A DNA stretch of 64,000 nt from Flavobacteriia bacterium (lineage in GTDB: Bacteria > Bacteroidota > Bacteroidia > Flavobacteriales_D > Crocinitomicaceae): NCBI GenBank assembly GCA_947446925.1, contig CANFHU010000001.1, positions 310,001-374,000 of the forward strand. The letters are read 5' to 3'. The translations under genes were made by a program, and so were the position numbers. This document shows, one piece after another, positions 62,154 to 64,000 of this stretch (position 1 is its first letter; each line of letters opens with the position of its first letter). Below the pieces are notes generated by a model. It saw only the letters and a list, made by a program, of their open reading frames with translations, searched no databases and was not told the origin of the DNA.

Positions 62154-64000
62154 ATGGAACAACAATTAAGACCAATCACCGACTGGTTACCAATCACCAA
62201 GCAAGAAGTTGAAAAACGCGGATGGGACGATGTAGATGTCGTTTTAATTTCTGGGGATGCCTATGTAGATCATCCTGCATTTGGAACGGCTGTCATAGGT
62301 CGTATTATTGAGGACGAAGGTTTTCGTATTGCGATCGTTGCGCAACCAAACTGGAAAGATGATTTGCGCGACTTCAAAAAGTTTGGTAAACCGAAGTATT
62401 TCTTTGGGGTTACCGCTGGTTGCATGGACTCAATGGTCAACCATTACACTGCTAATAAACGTTTACGTTCCACGGATGCTTATACACCTGGAGGAGAAGC
62501 GGGCTATCGACCAGATTATGCTACGATTGTTTATTCCAATATCCTGAAAGAATTATACCCAGATGTTCCAATTTTAATAGGTGGAATCGAGGCTTCCTTG
62601 CGTCGTGTGACTCACTACGATTATTGGAAAGATCAATTGATGCCTTCGGTTTTGGTAGATTCCAAAGCAGATATGTTGGTATATGGGATGGGCGAACAAC
62701 CATTACGCGAAATGTTGCGTTTATTGAAAAAAGGCGTTCCATTTTCTTCCTTAAAGACTTTAAAGCAAATTGCATTTTTACAACCGAAAGAAGAAGAATT
62801 ACCTAAAAATAAACAATGGGAAACCGTTGAATTAGCAAGTCATGAAACCTGTTTAGAAGATAAAATCAAGTATGCGGCAAACTTCAAAATTGTAGAAGTT
62901 GAGTCGAATAAATGGGAAGCGAATCGTATTATTCAACACGTTGGTAATCAAACATTGGTAATCAATCCGCCATATAAGACCATGGAGGAAAAAGAAATTG
63001 ATAAATCGTTTGACTTACCGTATACGCGTTTGCCGCATCCAAAATACAAGAAGCGTGGCGCCATTCCTGCGTATGACATGATCAAATTTTCGATCAATAT
63101 GCATCGCGGATGTTTTGGTGGCTGTAGTTTCTGTACGATTTCTGCGCACCAAGGTAAATTTATTGCGTCGCGTAGCGAGAAATCGATTTTGAAAGAGTTA
63201 GAAGAGGTAACAAAACATCCAGAATTTAGAGGATATATTTCTGATTTAGGTGGACCTTCCGCAAACATGTACAAAATGAAAGGGAAAGATGAAGCGATTT
63301 GTAATCGTTGTTCGAGCCCTAGTTGTATACATCCTGTAATTTGTTCGAATTTAGACACTTCCCATAAACCGATGACGGAACTCTACAAAAAAGTAGACCA
63401 GCATCCAAAAGTGAAAAAAGCATTTATTGGTTCGGGGATACGTTACGATTTATTGGTGGACGACTTCAATAAAAATAATGAGGACGGTAACCACGATGAA
63501 TACATCGAACAAGTTGTAAAACACCATATTTCCGGAAGATTAAAAGTCGCGCCAGAACATACTTCAGATGCAACTTTGCGTGTCATGCGTAAACCTTCGT
63601 TTTCCTATTTCCATAAATTCAAGGAAAAATACGATGCGATTTCTGCGAAGCACAATTTAAATCAACCATTGATTCCGTATTTCATTTCTTCGCATCCAGG
63701 GTGTGAGGAAGAAGATATGGCGAATTTGGCGGCAGAAACAAAAGATATGGGCTTTCAATTGGAGCAGGTACAAGATTTTACTCCTACACCAATGACAGTC
63801 GCAGAGGTAATCTATTATTCAGGGGTACATCCATATACGTTAAAACCGATTAAAACCGTTAAAACTAAGGAGGAAAAATTGAATCAAAATCGTTTCTTTT
63901 TTTGGTATAAACGCGAAAATAGGGATTGGATTAAAAACCGTTTGCAAAAAGCAAATCGTCCAGATCTAGCAGAGAAATTATTGGGTTCCGAAAATCACAA
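62154..64000 (+). CDS. YgiQ family radical SAM protein, C-terminal part outside the window
   Basis: The frame starts MEQQLRPITDWLPITKQEVE and stays open to the right edge (615 codons). The radical SAM cluster is C-x3-C-x2-C in HRGCFGGCSFCTI (near residues 320-327). The N-terminal ~290 residues hold the UPF0313-specific region with GWDDVDVVLISGDAYVDHP and GGIEASLRRVTHYDYW. The substrate of YgiQ enzymes is not known to me. Confidence 0.93.
   Translation, partial: MEQQLRPITDWLPITKQEVEKRGWDDVDVVLISGDAYVDHPAFGTAVIGRIIEDEGFRIAIVAQPNWKDDLRDFKKFGKPKYFFGVTAGCMDSMVNHYTANKRLRSTDAYTPGGEAGYRPDYATIVYSNILKELYPDVPILIGGIEASLRRVTHYDYWKDQLMPSVLVDSKADMLVYGMGEQPLREMLRLLKKGVPFSSLKTLKQIAFLQPKEEELPKNKQWETVELASHETCLEDKIKYAANFKIVEVESNKWEANRIIQHVGNQTLVINPPYKTMEEKEIDKSFDLPYTRLPHPKYKKRGAIPAYDMIKFSINMHRGCFGGCSFCTISAHQGKFIASRSEKSILKELEEVTKHPEFRGYISDLGGPSANMYKMKGKDEAICNRCSSPSCIHPVICSNLDTSHKPMTELYKKVDQHPKVKKAFIGSGIRYDLLVDDFNKNNEDGNHDEYIEQVVKHHISGRLKVAPEHTSDATLRVMRKPSFSYFHKFKEKYDAISAKHNLNQPLIPYFISSHPGCEEEDMANLAAETKDMGFQLEQVQDFTPTPMTVAEVIYYSGVHPYTLKPIKTVKTKEEKLNQNRFFFWYKRENRDWIKNRLQKANRPDLAEKLLGSENH

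Noticed and set aside
1-64000. CRISPR array, prophage, insertion sequence or integron
   Set aside because: No regular repeat-spacer array, phage structural gene, transposase or integrase was found; repeats here are few and irregular.

Overview
The window is one 64 kb stretch of an AT-rich chromosome from a Bacteroidetes bacterium, most probably Flavobacteriales. The family cannot be fixed from this window; Crocinitomicaceae or Cryomorphaceae would be my guess. Lineage markers are a PorP/SprF type IX secretion protein next to a gliding-motility C-terminal-domain protein, the fused MurF-alanine racemase, the long two-part IspG, DUF4175, DUF4271, DUF5686 and DUF5687 proteins, the ftsX-DUF3098-uppP-truB run, and many TAnnTTTG -7 promoter boxes. 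Most of the content is chromosomal housekeeping. I see no prophage, transposase, CRISPR array, rRNA or tRNA gene.

Layout. 1-1189: gltX on the minus strand, cut by the left edge. 1190-1591: a tandem repeat. 1592-8602: DUF4175 protein, RsbW-like ATPase, ybeY, mnmG and a SAM methyltransferase, all plus strand, with parS-like 16-mers on both sides of mnmG. 8858-13392: ispG, a fatty-acid desaturase, an S4 RNA-binding protein and two small membrane proteins. 13406-19036: a very large NtrY-like histidine kinase and lepA. 19329-22822: tadA followed by a small accessory block (two paralogous lipoproteins, a secreted barrel-like protein, an acyltransferase, a broken secreted ORF). 22827-30865: two LTA-synthase-like sulfatase-fold enzymes, rpiB, an AIM24 protein, a lipoprotein between 53-bp repeats, a diacylglycerol kinase and a DUF1569 protein. 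30874-37442: a methyltransferase broken by an in-frame TAG, an AAA ATPase between duplicated terminators, scoA/scoB split by a four-helix-bundle gene, and PBP1A. 37499-45535: hemD, DUF4271, glutaryl-CoA dehydrogenase, an OmpR regulator, truB-uppP-DUF3098-ftsX, a HAD phosphatase and pdxJ. 45585-51243: an ABC exporter split by a DUF2442/DUF4160 pair, and an M16 peptidase. 51383-59857: T9SS substrate and PorP/SprF, OmpA, NTF2-like, DUF5686, murF-alr. 60046-64000: stress-protein-like membrane protein, a second AAA ATPase, and YgiQ cut by the right edge.

How the genes work together. Envelope building is the strongest theme: PBP1A, UppP, MurF-Alr, FtsX, OmpA, DUF5686, T9SS parts and two putative phosphoglycerol/phosphoethanolamine transferases, one overlapping a diacylglycerol kinase gene that could recycle its lipid by-product. 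tRNA and ribosome upkeep is second: GltX, MnmG, TadA, TruB, YbeY, LepA and the S4 protein.

The most notable non-gene signals are the parS-like sites (suggesting an origin-proximal region), three cases where an accessory gene sits between duplicated flanking sequences, several families of dispersed palindromes, and two ORFs broken by in-frame TAG codons while TAG is an ordinary stop for intact neighbours.
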